A stretch of DNA of 13,103 bases from an uncultured Lachnospiraceae bacterium (GCA_948441955.1 CAOJQZ010000065.1:1-13103); one strand, 5' to 3'. Counted from the first letter of the stretch, positions 1-7,322 are shown. Notes: generated by a model not told the origin, from the sequence alone. Numbers and translations: made by a program.

Positions 1-1
1 G

Positions 2-784
2 CCGGAAGGAGAAGAATTTCGCGGTGGCGGCCAAATGCCGGCGAGCGATGATGTGTCTCTCATCTATTCAGATGACGAATATCTAAGCTATAGCAATATT
101 TTTGACAACGCGAAGACAGATATTACAGATAAAGATAAGGACAGGCTGATCGCATCGATTAAAATATTGAATGAGGGCGAAGATATTTCAGAAGCCGTAG
201 ATATTAATCAGGTTATCCGATACTTTGTAGTTCATAATTTTGTCTGCAATTTTGACAGCTATACCGGTTCCATGATGCATAATTATTATTTGTATGAAAA
301 GGATGGTCAGCTGTCCATGATACCGTGGGATTATAATCTTGCATTTGGAGGATTTGAATCCGGAGCAGACGCCGCAGGGCTTATAAACTATCCCATTGAT
401 ACGCCGGTATCAGGCGGAGATATTTCTTCAAGACCTATGCTTTCATGGATCTTTGAGGAACAAGAGTATACGGAAATGTATCATGCATATTTTGATGAGT
501 TTATAAAAGCATATTTTAACAGCGGCGTTTTTTCAGAGACGCTGAGTCGGGTATTCCAAATGATAGCGCCCTATGTAGAGAGAGACCCGACCAAATTCTG
601 TACATATGAGGAATTTGAGGCAGGGACGGAGGCTCTTGAGAAATTCTGCATACTCCGGGCAGAAAGTATAGCCGGACAGATAGATGGAAGGATCCCGTCA
701 ACAGAGGAAGGACAGAAGGAGGACAGCAGTACGTTGGTAGATGCGGAAAGTCTCCTAATATCAGATATGGGGACTATGCAGTGA
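2..784 (+). CDS. CotH kinase family protein, C-terminal part (5' end outside window)
   Basis: The reading frame is open to the window edge, so the internal Met at base 35 is not the real start; the visible part is 260 residues. CotH-family hallmarks are clear: the segment IRYFVVHNFVCN, then HNYYLY about 20 residues later, and the signature MIPWDYNLAFGGF. The family has an atypical protein-kinase fold; the Bacillus founder phosphorylates spore-coat proteins, and clostridial homologues are usually large exported surface proteins. The Gly-rich stretch at the extreme left (FRGGGQ) fits a surface-protein linker. The C-terminus is acidic and polar, with no membrane anchor, LPXTG motif or repeat. 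The gene ends in a good terminator, so it is the last gene of its unit. The substrate is unknown, and a signal peptide cannot be checked because the N-terminus is missing. Confidence 0.85.
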   Translation, partial: PEGEEFRGGGQMPASDDVSLIYSDDEYLSYSNIFDNAKTDITDKDKDRLIASIKILNEGEDISEAVDINQVIRYFVVHNFVCNFDSYTGSMMHNYYLYEKDGQLSMIPWDYNLAFGGFESGADAAGLINYPIDTPVSGGDISSRPMLSWIFEEQEYTEMYHAYFDEFIKAYFNSGVFSETLSRVFQMIAPYVERDPTKFCTYEEFEAGTEALEKFCILRAESIAGQIDGRIPSTEEGQKEDSSTLVDAESLLISDMGTMQ

Positions 785-820
785 AAATCAAGACGTAAAT
801 ACAAATAATTTGTGAAAATA

Positions 821-862
821 AACATGGCTTATGGATATTTCTGCATAAGTCATGTTGTTTTT
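821..862 (+). terminator. Rho-independent terminator after the CotH gene
   Basis: AACATGGCTTATG (821-833) pairs with CATAAGTCATGTT (844-856): 13 bp with one G-U pair and a 10-nt loop, followed by GTTTTT. It lies 37 nt after the CotH stop codon. Confidence 0.85.
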
Positions 863-883
863 ATATCTTAAATAATTTATTTA

Positions 884-892
884 TGATACAAT
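884..892 (+). promoter_or_regulatory. Candidate extended -10 promoter for the GH3-glpK unit
   Basis: TGATACAAT is an extended -10 element (TG, one base, TACAAT). No good -35 is found 16-18 bp upstream. The predicted start near 899 would give a leader of about 79 nt. The rest of the 785-977 gap is AT-rich; I see no riboswitch and no clear catabolite-repression (cre) site in it. Confidence 0.45.
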
Positions 893-977
893 TCTATTAA
901 ACAGGTACGCAGAGAGAACGAAAAACATAAGCGGTACTGAAAATCTATATATTGCGGAAAATAAGGAGGAAAATCAC

Positions 978-3443
978 ATGTCAGAGCTTTTAACAAAGGC
1001 GTCCAGGAGCGGCGCGGCAAATGAGAGGGAGAAAAGAAATCTGAATGTTGCCTATCGTGCAGCATGCGAATGTATTGTTCTTCTTAAAAATGATGGAACA
1101 CTGCCAATGAAGCCAGGGAAAACGGCGCTTTACGGTGCGGGAGCCTTAAGGACGGTGAAGGGCGGAACAGGCTCGGGCGAAGTAAACGAACGACATAGCG
1201 TAAGTATTTATGAAGGAATGAAAAACAAAGGATATGAGATTACAACAAAATCCTGGCTGTTCGCTTATGAGAAAAAATATAAAAAGGGTGAGGCAGAGTT
1301 TAGAAAGGAGATACGAAAAAAGCTTTTAAGACATCCTAAAACAATAATGGAGACGTTACTTGCCAGTTATCCGGGGGCCGAAGGCATTCCGGTCAGTGAA
1401 AATGACGTAAAAAGGAGCGGAACAGATGCATGTGTTTATGTTCTCAGTCGACAGGCCGGTGAGGGGCGCGACAGAAAAGCCCTTCCAGGTGATTTGCTTG
1501 TCACAGAGGAAGAAAAAGAAGCAATCAGAACATGTGCTGAAAATTATAAGAAATTTATACTTATTATAAACTGCGGTTCTCAGATTGACCTCTCGTTTAC
1601 AGACGAGATTCCAGGCATTGGAGCAATCCTTTATATCTGTCAGCTTGGCACAGAAGGGGGAAACGCAGTGGCGGACATACTTTCGGGTAAAAAGACTCCG
1701 TCAGGGAAACTTGCCGACACATGGGCAAAGTTTTATTCCGATATTCCTTTTTCAGATGAATACAGCTATTTGAACGGGAATCTGGATGACGAATATTACA
1801 AGGAAGGAATCTATGTAGGCTATCGGTATTTTGACAGCTTTTCTGTGGAACCCCGGTTTCCATTTGGCTATGGACTCAGCTACACGGATTTCGAGACAGA
1901 GGGAAAGGAGATCTGTGCAGAAGGAGGCCTGATAAAACTCAGGGTTCAGGTTACAAATACCGGAACCCAATATTCCGGAAAAGAAGCGGTCCAGCTCTAT
2001 GTAAGCCCGCCGGAAGGAAAGCTTGACAAAGAATATCAGAGCCTTGCGGCGTTTGCGAAAACGAAGGAATTAAAACCTGGAGAGAGTCAGGAACTTACCC
2101 TTCAGTTCGATATGTCGGCAGTATCAAGCTACCGGGAAAGCGACGCGTCATATATTCTGGAAAAGGGTGGTTATATTTTACGGCTTGGTAATTCCTCAAG
2201 AAATACAAAGCCATGCGGAGTTATCCTGTTGAGGGAGGAGGCTGTTCTGTCTGTACATCGCCATATTTGTCCGCAGCAGCAGGTGTTTGAAGAGCTTAAG
2301 GCGCCGAAAAGGCAGGAAATAACGCCGGGTGATGTGATGAAAATTGAAATTCCTGCAGATGTATTCCAAACAGTTTTTTATACGTATGAAACGCCTGCCG
2401 TTTGTAATGAGCCGGAGGTGAGAGCGTTTGTAAAGAAGCTGTCTGTCAGCGATATGGCGGAGATTGTAGTTGGGACCGGTATGTTTGGCGCTGAAACAAG
2501 GTTTACACTTCCTGGTTCTGTTGGAAATACGACATCAAAGTTTTGGGACAGGGGTCTTGCAAACGCGGCTCTTTGCGATGGTCCGGCAGGGCTTCGGATT
2601 CAGAAGCGTTCAGCGGTTACAAAAGCAGGAAAGGTAAAAATGATCGATGCTGCTTTGTCTGTATTTGATATGCTGCCTCAGGCTGTGAAAGGGATTATGA
2701 TGGGAAATCCTGAAACGGATAGAGTGATTTATCAGTATGCAACTGCATTTCCGGTAGCAGGTGCGCTTGCCCAGAGTTGGAATACACAGCTTCTTTATGA
2801 AGTGGGAACAGCAGTTTATGAGGAAATGAAGGAATTTGGATGCACCTTTTGGCTGGCGCCGGCGGTGAATATTCACCGGAATCCTCTTTGCGGCCGTAAT
2901 TTTGAATATTACTCCGAAGACCCGTTTCTTACCGGGGAGATGGCCTCGGCAATTATAAAAGGTGTACAGCAGGAGAAAGGCTATTATGTGACAGTGAAGC
3001 ATCTTGCCTGCAATAATCAGGAGGACAACAGAAACAAAGTATCAAGTAATGTAAGTGAACGGGCTCTCCGGGAAATATATCTCAGAGGTTTTGAACGTGC
3101 AGTGCGTGCAGGTGCCAAGGGGATTATGACCTCCTATAATCGGTTAAACGGCGTCTATACATCAAACAGCTATGATCTCTGCACGAGAGTACTCAGGAAT
3201 GAATGGGGCTTTGACGGTGTTGTGATGACAGACTGGTTTGCAACAAATAAGGGGCTGGGGGATAACGCCCTTGCCATGAAGGCAGGAAACGACCTGATTA
3301 TGCCGGGAGGAAGTTATTTCAAAAAGGAAATTATAAAGGGAGTTAAGGAAGGGAAGATCGAAAGAAAGGATCTGAGAAAATGCTGCGCTAATATTGTGAG
3401 GGCGGTCTTTGACAGTCAGATTCAGAAGGAATATATAAAATAA
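978..3443 (+). CDS. Glycoside hydrolase family 3 beta-glycosidase with reversed domain order
   Basis: Hydrolyses terminal beta-linked sugars (probably beta-glucosides) in the cytoplasm; no signal peptide or membrane segment is seen. The 821 residues run in swapped order. The GH3 C-type alpha/beta domain comes first (about 20-305), with the GGTGSG loop at 62-67 and acid/base motif GEGRDR, giving proposed acid/base E162. A fibronectin III-like domain follows (about 318-405; TNTGTQYSGKEAVQLYV). The catalytic GH3 N-type barrel comes last (about 485-790), with GRNFEYYSEDP at 639-649, KH at 674-675 and nucleophile D752 in VVMTDW. Most GH3 enzymes have barrel, C-domain, FnIII; this permuted layout is known from rumen and gut clostridial enzymes such as those of Ruminococcus albus and Butyrivibrio. 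Start: AAGGAGGA at 963-970, 8 nt from the ATG. glpK begins 18 bp downstream, so the two are probably co-transcribed. The sugar specificity cannot be read from sequence. Confidence 0.93.
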   Translation: MSELLTKASRSGAANEREKRNLNVAYRAACECIVLLKNDGTLPMKPGKTALYGAGALRTVKGGTGSGEVNERHSVSIYEGMKNKGYEITTKSWLFAYEKKYKKGEAEFRKEIRKKLLRHPKTIMETLLASYPGAEGIPVSENDVKRSGTDACVYVLSRQAGEGRDRKALPGDLLVTEEEKEAIRTCAENYKKFILIINCGSQIDLSFTDEIPGIGAILYICQLGTEGGNAVADILSGKKTPSGKLADTWAKFYSDIPFSDEYSYLNGNLDDEYYKEGIYVGYRYFDSFSVEPRFPFGYGLSYTDFETEGKEICAEGGLIKLRVQVTNTGTQYSGKEAVQLYVSPPEGKLDKEYQSLAAFAKTKELKPGESQELTLQFDMSAVSSYRESDASYILEKGGYILRLGNSSRNTKPCGVILLREEAVLSVHRHICPQQQVFEELKAPKRQEITPGDVMKIEIPADVFQTVFYTYETPAVCNEPEVRAFVKKLSVSDMAEIVVGTGMFGAETRFTLPGSVGNTTSKFWDRGLANAALCDGPAGLRIQKRSAVTKAGKVKMIDAALSVFDMLPQAVKGIMMGNPETDRVIYQYATAFPVAGALAQSWNTQLLYEVGTAVYEEMKEFGCTFWLAPAVNIHRNPLCGRNFEYYSEDPFLTGEMASAIIKGVQQEKGYYVTVKHLACNNQEDNRNKVSSNVSERALREIYLRGFERAVRAGAKGIMTSYNRLNGVYTSNSYDLCTRVLRNEWGFDGVVMTDWFATNKGLGDNALAMKAGNDLIMPGGSYFKKEIIKGVKEGKIERKDLRKCCANIVRAVFDSQIQKEYIK

Positions 3444-3448
3444 GCTAT

Positions 3449-3455
3449 GGGGGTG
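3449..3455 (+). promoter_or_regulatory. Ribosome-binding site that sets the glpK start
   Basis: GGGGGTG, continuing into A, resembles AGGAGGTGA and lies 6 nt before the ATG at 3462. The in-frame ATG at 3447 overlaps this site and has no site of its own, so 3462 is preferred. Confidence 0.7.
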
Positions 3456-3461
3456 AAACAT

Positions 3462-4961
3462 ATGGCGAAATATGTTATGGCGCTGGATGCCGGAACGACA
3501 AGCAATCGTTGTATACTTTTTAATAAGCATGGAGAAATCTGCAGTGTGGCGCAAAAGGAATTTACACAATATTTCCCGAAGCCAGGCTGGGTGGAGCATG
3601 ATGCGGATGAGATCTGGTCCACACAGCTTGGCGTGGCAGTAGAGGCCATGAGCAAAATCGGAGCATCCGCCAAGGATATTGCGGCAATCGGGATTACGAA
3701 TCAGAGGGAAACTGCGATTGTATGGGACAAAAATACAGGCGAGCCTGTTTATCATGCAATTGTGTGGCAGTGCCGCAGGACATCAGAATACTGCGACAGT
3801 TTAAAGGAGCAGGGATACACAGAGCTTTTCAGGAAGAAGACGGGTTTGATTATAGATGCATATTTTTCCGCTACAAAGGTAAAATGGATATTAGATCATG
3901 TGGAAGGGGCAAGGGAGCGCGCCGAACGGGGTGAGCTTTTGTTTGGAACAGTTGAGACATGGCTGATCTGGAAACTTACAAAGGGAAAGGTGCATGTAAC
4001 AGATTATTCCAATGCCTCCAGAACCATGCTTTTTAATATTAATACTCTCAGGTGGGATCAGGAAATTCTTGACTTGATAGGGATTCCCTTGTCCATGCTT
4101 CCTGAAGTAAAGCCTTCAAGCTGTATATATGGAGAGGCGGACGCCTCTTTTCTTGGGGGAACTGTCCTAATAGGAGGAGCTGCAGGGGATCAGCAGTCTG
4201 CGCTTTTCGGACAGACCTGCTTTGAAAAGGGAGAAGCAAAAAATACGTATGGGACGGGATGCTTCCTCCTCATGAATACAGGTGACAAACCGGTATTCTC
4301 TGATAATGGCCTTGTAACAACTATCGCATGGGGGCTTGATGGGAAGGTTACCTATGCTCTGGAAGGTTCTATTTTTGTTGCAGGGGCAGCAATACAGTGG
4401 CTGCGCGATGAACTCCGCCTCATTGACTCAGCGGAGGATTCCGAATATATGGCGAGGAAGGTATCTGATACAAATGGATGCTATGTAGTGCCGGCGTTTA
4501 CAGGGCTTGGGGCGCCTTACTGGGATCAGTATGCAAGAGGCACGGTTGTAGGGATTACAAGAGGTGTTAATAAATACCATATTATCCGTGCAACGCTCGA
4601 GTCTCTGGCTTATCAGGTAAATGATGTCCTTGCGGCGATGGAGGCAGATTCCGGTATTACGTTAAGCTCCCTTAAAGTAGACGGAGGCGCCAGTGCAAAC
4701 AGCTTTCTTATGCAGTCCCAGGCGGACATTATCGGCGCGCCGGTAGAGCGGCCGCGCTGCATTGAGACAACGGCGATGGGAGCGGCGTATCTTGCAGGTC
4801 TTGCAGCAGGCTATTGGGGAGATAAGGAAGAGGTAAAGAAAAACCGTGAAACGGACAGAGTATTTGATCCGTCTATTGAGCGCGGGGAGAGAGAAAAGAG
4901 AATCAAAGGCTGGAATAAGGCTGTGACCTATGCATATAATTGGGCGAAGGATGAGGAGTAA
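3462..4961 (+). CDS. glpK: Glycerol kinase
   Basis: Cytoplasmic FGGY-family kinase that converts glycerol and ATP to sn-glycerol 3-phosphate. At 499 residues it has the normal GlpK length. Visible motifs: phosphate-binding DAGTTSNR (9-16), glycerol contacts R82-E83 and W102 (ITNQRETAIVW...VWQCRRT), catalytic-base motif AGDQQSALFGQ with D243, adenine-side GTG (264-266), and the C-terminal FGGY signature around 406-430 (KVDGGASANSFLMQSQ). In many Firmicutes PTS HPr activates GlpK by phosphorylating a histidine in the loop shortly before the catalytic Asp (His232 in Enterococcus). The matching stretch here (GEADASFLGG, 224-233) has no histidine, so that control is probably absent. The gene lies 18 bp after the GH3 gene and 5 bp before a small cysteine protein gene. 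No glycerol facilitator or glycerol-3-phosphate dehydrogenase is in view. Confidence 0.96.
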   Translation: MAKYVMALDAGTTSNRCILFNKHGEICSVAQKEFTQYFPKPGWVEHDADEIWSTQLGVAVEAMSKIGASAKDIAAIGITNQRETAIVWDKNTGEPVYHAIVWQCRRTSEYCDSLKEQGYTELFRKKTGLIIDAYFSATKVKWILDHVEGARERAERGELLFGTVETWLIWKLTKGKVHVTDYSNASRTMLFNINTLRWDQEILDLIGIPLSMLPEVKPSSCIYGEADASFLGGTVLIGGAAGDQQSALFGQTCFEKGEAKNTYGTGCFLLMNTGDKPVFSDNGLVTTIAWGLDGKVTYALEGSIFVAGAAIQWLRDELRLIDSAEDSEYMARKVSDTNGCYVVPAFTGLGAPYWDQYARGTVVGITRGVNKYHIIRATLESLAYQVNDVLAAMEADSGITLSSLKVDGGASANSFLMQSQADIIGAPVERPRCIETTAMGAAYLAGLAAGYWGDKEEVKKNRETDRVFDPSIERGEREKRIKGWNKAVTYAYNWAKDEE

Positions 4962-4966
4962 ATGAG

Positions 4967-5143
4967 ATGGAAAAATTAAAAACAAATTGTCATGCATGCC
5001 GAAATGATTGTGAGATAGAAGTGGAATATGAGAACGGCGAAGTGACAGAAGTAACAGGCAACGGCTGTATGCGGGGTATGATGCATGCACAGAGCGAAGT
5101 AAGAAAGATAATGGAAACATTAGCAGAAATGCCAAAAAAGTAA
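4967..5143 (+). CDS. 58-residue four-cysteine protein, short DUF1667-like
   Basis: Short gene right after glpK, with GAGGAG (4953-4958, inside the last glpK codons) 8 nt before its ATG; translational coupling is likely. Four cysteines are placed C8-x2-C11-x3-C15-x18-C34, within CHACRNDCEIEV and then VTGNGCMRG. This matches the start of DUF1667 proteins (CxxCPxGCxLxV...V.GNxCxRG), which resembles the Fe4S4 motif of molybdopterin oxidoreductases. DUF1667 proteins are about 110-120 residues and typically sit with glpK and FAD-dependent glycerol-3-phosphate dehydrogenase genes. Here only the cysteine half remains, ending in a basic tail (MPKK), and the dehydrogenase genes are absent. It may bind an Fe-S cluster or zinc and act with a glycerol-3-phosphate dehydrogenase encoded elsewhere. 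It could also be a decayed remnant, although the cysteines, start site and stop are intact. Family assignment is by memory of the motif. Confidence 0.75.
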   Translation: MEKLKTNCHACRNDCEIEVEYENGEVTEVTGNGCMRGMMHAQSEVRKIMETLAEMPKK

Positions 5144-5174
5144 CATTTCATTGTAGACATTTGGGGTGAAATGT
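5143..5174. repeat. Inverted repeat centred on the -35 box of the phosphofructokinase promoter
   Basis: ACATTTCA (5143-5150) and TGAAATGT (5167-5174) are a perfect 8-bp dyad separated by 16 bp; two further flanking positions give 9 of 10 matching. The centre lies on the -35 hexamer and the right arm sits in the spacer, a geometry suited to a repressor operator. No T-run follows on the + strand, so it is not a terminator for the upstream genes. Confidence 0.5.
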
Positions 5175-5182
5175 AATAAAAT
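5154..5182 (+). promoter_or_regulatory. Promoter of the phosphofructokinase gene
   Basis: TAGACA (5154-5159), a 17-bp spacer and TAAAAT (5177-5182) each match the sigma-A consensus at 5 of 6 positions. Transcription would start near 5189, about 40 nt before the ATG. Confidence 0.7.
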
Positions 5183-5230
5183 AACAATGTTGACGCAATT
5201 AGAGATGAGATAAAGAAGGGATTAAAATTT

Positions 5231-6478
5231 ATGAAGAGAAATGTAATTGTAGGACAGTCAGGAGGGCCGACAGCGGCTATTAATTCAAGCCTTGCAGGCG
5301 TGTATCGTACAGCGAAGGACCGCGGAGCGAAAAAAGTATATGGAATGCTTCACGGGGTACAGGGATTATTAGAGGAAAAATATATTGATCTTTCAGACCA
5401 TATTAAGACAGAGCTTGACGCAGAGCTGTTAAAGAGAACGCCGGCGGCATTTCTTGGATCATGCCGTTATAAGCTCCCGGAAATTCATGAAGACAGAGAA
5501 GTCTATGAAAGGATTTTTGAGATACTGGATAAACTTGATATTGAGGCGTTTATTTATATCGGCGGAAATGATTCTATGGATACGATTAAAAAGCTGTCTG
5601 ATTATTCAATTATCACAGGCCATCCTACAAGATTCATAGGCTGCCCGAAGACCATCGACAATGATCTTGCTCTTACAGATCACACACCAGGTTATGGAAG
5701 CGCAGCAAAATATATCGGTACATCCATGAAGGAAATCATCCGGGACAGCTTCTGTCTGGAGTACAGTAAGGGACTGGTTTCTATTGTTGAAGTGATGGGA
5801 AGAAACGCAGGATGGCTTACAGGCGCGACAGCGCTTGCCAAGGGTGAGGATTGTGAAGGACCCGATCTGATCTATCTGCCGGAGATTCCATTTGATCTTC
5901 AGAGATTCGGCGAAAAGGTAAAAGAGATTCTGGAGAGAAAGACCTCTGTTGTTGTTGCTGTATCAGAGGGTATTCACCTTGATGACGGAAGATATGTCTG
6001 TGAGCTTGGAAGCAGTATTGATTTTGTAGATGCATTCGGCCACAAGCAGTTATCCGGAACAGCGGCTTACCTTGCAAGCTATATTGCAGGTGAGGTGGGA
6101 TGCAAGACCCGTGCGATTGAATTTAGTACACTGCAGCGCTCCGCATCTCACTCTGCTTCCCGTGTGGATATTTTAGAGGCATATCAGGTAGGCGGTGCGG
6201 CTGTTAAGGCGGCAGACGAAGGTGATTCCGGAAAAATGGTTGTATTGCAGAGATTATCCGATGATCCGTACCAGTGCGGAACAGAGGTAAAGGATGTGCA
6301 TAAGATTGCCAATGATGAGAAGCTGGTACCAAGAGAGTGGGTAAATGCAGACGGAAATTATGTGACAAATGAATTCGTTTCCTATGTAAGGCCTCTTATT
6401 CAGGGAGATGTATCCCCGGTAATGGTAGATGGAATTCCAAGACATCTGTATACTCCAAATGAATTGAGTCAAAGATAA
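5231..6478 (+). CDS. pfp: 6-phosphofructokinase, probably PPi-dependent
   Basis: Glycolytic enzyme that phosphorylates fructose 6-phosphate to fructose 1,6-bisphosphate. The 415 residues carry the PFK-A fold: phosphate loop GQSGGPTAAIN (8-18), GGNDSMD (111-117), PKTIDND (139-145) with catalytic-base motif TIDND, and MGRNAGW (189-195). ATP enzymes have Gly in the second variable position of GGDGS and Gly before TIDND. Here these are Asp114 and Lys140, the two changes linked to use of pyrophosphate as donor, which would make the reaction reversible. Asn113 replaces the usual Asp of GGDDS, so donor preference is inferred and should be tested. The gene has its own promoter and dyad; AGAAGGGA lies about 10 nt before the ATG. 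It is last in its unit and ends at a terminator shared with the convergent phosphotransacylase gene. Confidence 0.9.
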   Translation: MKRNVIVGQSGGPTAAINSSLAGVYRTAKDRGAKKVYGMLHGVQGLLEEKYIDLSDHIKTELDAELLKRTPAAFLGSCRYKLPEIHEDREVYERIFEILDKLDIEAFIYIGGNDSMDTIKKLSDYSIITGHPTRFIGCPKTIDNDLALTDHTPGYGSAAKYIGTSMKEIIRDSFCLEYSKGLVSIVEVMGRNAGWLTGATALAKGEDCEGPDLIYLPEIPFDLQRFGEKVKEILERKTSVVVAVSEGIHLDDGRYVCELGSSIDFVDAFGHKQLSGTAAYLASYIAGEVGCKTRAIEFSTLQRSASHSASRVDILEAYQVGGAAVKAADEGDSGKMVVLQRLSDDPYQCGTEVKDVHKIANDEKLVPREWVNADGNYVTNEFVSYVRPLIQGDVSPVMVDGIPRHLYTPNELSQR

Positions 6479-6483
6479 GCAAA

Positions 6484-6524
6484 AAATATAGAACGGACTT
6501 CTTCAATGAGGAAGTCCGTTTTGC
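6484..6524. terminator. Bidirectional terminator between pfp and pduL
   Basis: AACGGACTTC (6492-6501) pairs perfectly with GAAGTCCGTT (6511-6520) around a 9-nt loop. Thymines follow on the + side. An A-run at about 6481-6486 gives a U-run to minus-strand transcripts, about 5 nt past the stem. It sits between two convergent genes and can serve both. Confidence 0.85.
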
Positions 6525-6525
6525 A

Positions 6526-7170
6526 TTACAGCCTGTGAATTCCGCTTTGAATCTCCTCCGCCCATTTCTGGAGATTATAGGTATTTCCGCTAAAAAGTTT
6601 CAGGATGACGCCACTTGGCGTACTGTCGCTGGCAAAGGCATTTGCCTCGTCAGTATCTACATGCATTGCCAGAGAAAACTTCGGACTGACACGTACTACA
6701 ACGTCGGCAAATATTAGAGAACGCTCGTAGCTTTCGGTAATAACAAATACATCGTCATTATCTTTGACATTTAACTGCATTGCCTGCACAGGAGTCATAT
6801 GTATATGTCTTTTGGCAACGATGACCCCCTTCTTAAGATCCAGAGTACCCTCCGGCCCGATTAAGGTACATCCGGGCGTTCCTTCCGTATCACCAGATTG
6901 TCTTATAATTCCGGGGATTCCAAGTTTCCTTGAATCCGTCATGGAGATTTCCAGCTGTGTTTCAGGACGGAAGGGACCAAGAATCGCAACATTTTCAAAA
7001 ATGCCCTTAGGTCCTTTTACTGTAATCCGCTCCTCGCAGACATATTGACCGGGCTGGCTCAAATCAGCTTTGTATGTAAGTGTATGCCCTTCCCCGAATA
7101 GAATTTCAAAATCCCTCTGGCACATATGTATATGACGTGCGCTTGTCTCAATAGGAATTGCCAGTCCCAT
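6526..7170 (-). CDS. pduL: PduL-type phosphate acyltransferase (phosphotransacylase)
   Basis: Interconverts acyl-CoA and acyl-phosphate (acetyl or propanoyl), supplying acetate/propionate kinase. The 214 residues show the duplicated PduL barrel with zinc-site histidines: SARHIHM (H13, H15), KRHIHM (H122, H124) and MHVDTDEANAF (H170). The protein starts directly at the first barrel. It lacks the N-terminal encapsulation helix of PduL enzymes from microcompartments, and no shell or diol/ethanolamine genes are near, so it is probably a free cytoplasmic enzyme that stands in for Pta. Start: AAAGGTGG (7186-7179) is 8 nt before this ATG; an upstream in-frame GTG at 7182 lies inside that site and is rejected. 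It is a single-gene unit that ends 6 bp from the terminator shared with pfp. Acyl preference cannot be read from sequence. Confidence 0.92.
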   Translation of the reverse strand: MGLAIPIETSARHIHMCQRDFEILFGEGHTLTYKADLSQPGQYVCEERITVKGPKGIFENVAILGPFRPETQLEISMTDSRKLGIPGIIRQSGDTEGTPGCTLIGPEGTLDLKKGVIVAKRHIHMTPVQAMQLNVKDNDDVFVITESYERSLIFADVVVRVSPKFSLAMHVDTDEANAFASDSTPSGVILKLFSGNTYNLQKWAEEIQSGIHRL

Positions 7171-7197
7171 AGCTATTACCACCTTTTATCACAATGA

Positions 7198-7226
7198 ATT
7201 ATAATTACGTGAATAGTCTATCACAT
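7198..7226 (-). promoter_or_regulatory. Candidate pduL promoter
   Basis: On the minus strand ATGTGA (7226-7221), a 17-bp spacer and TATAAT (7203-7198). The -10 is perfect, within the palindrome AATTATAATT; the -35 is only 3 of 6. The predicted start is about 20 nt before the ATG. The whole divergent gap 7187-7308 is very AT-rich. Confidence 0.4.
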
Positions 7227-7267
7227 TTTCTCTTAATTTAACACTTTTATTTTTATAAAAAATAGAT

Positions 7268-7273
7268 TATAAT
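7268..7273 (+). promoter_or_regulatory. Candidate -10 box for the small membrane protein gene
   Basis: A perfect TATAAT, with no recognisable -35 at 16-18 bp. A start near 7280 would give a leader of about 43 nt that contains the strong AAGGAGGG site at 7309-7316. Confidence 0.4.
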
Positions 7274-7322
7274 TTTAAAAGAAAATATTTATCAGTGTAT
7301 CTGAAAATAAGGAGGGCATGAT

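Noticed and set aside
35..784. Met at base 35 as the true start of the CotH gene
   Set aside because: The frame is open to the window edge with typical CotH-protein residues before it, and there is no ribosome site.
906..945. Repeated GGTAC motifs upstream of the GH3 gene as an operator
   Set aside because: Only five bases recur, the flanks do not match and there is no dyad symmetry.
3447..3461. Upstream ATG giving glpK five extra residues (MGVKH)
   Set aside because: The GGGGGTGA site overlaps this ATG and is correctly spaced for the ATG at 3462; GlpK proteins normally start near MAKYVMALDAGTTS.
3162..3755. 197-codon open frame on the minus strand
   Set aside because: Fully antisense to the ends of the GH3 and glpK genes, no ribosome site, no recognisable protein; a shadow of their codon usage. 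The same holds for the minus frames at 2610-3002 and 4662-5135.
5143..5174. Reading the dyad upstream of pfp as a terminator for the glpK unit
   Set aside because: The 16-nt loop and absence of thymines after the + strand stem argue against it; it overlaps promoter boxes instead.
7171..7182. In-frame GTG start four codons upstream for pduL
   Set aside because: The GTG is part of the AAAGGTGG ribosome site that serves the ATG at 7170.
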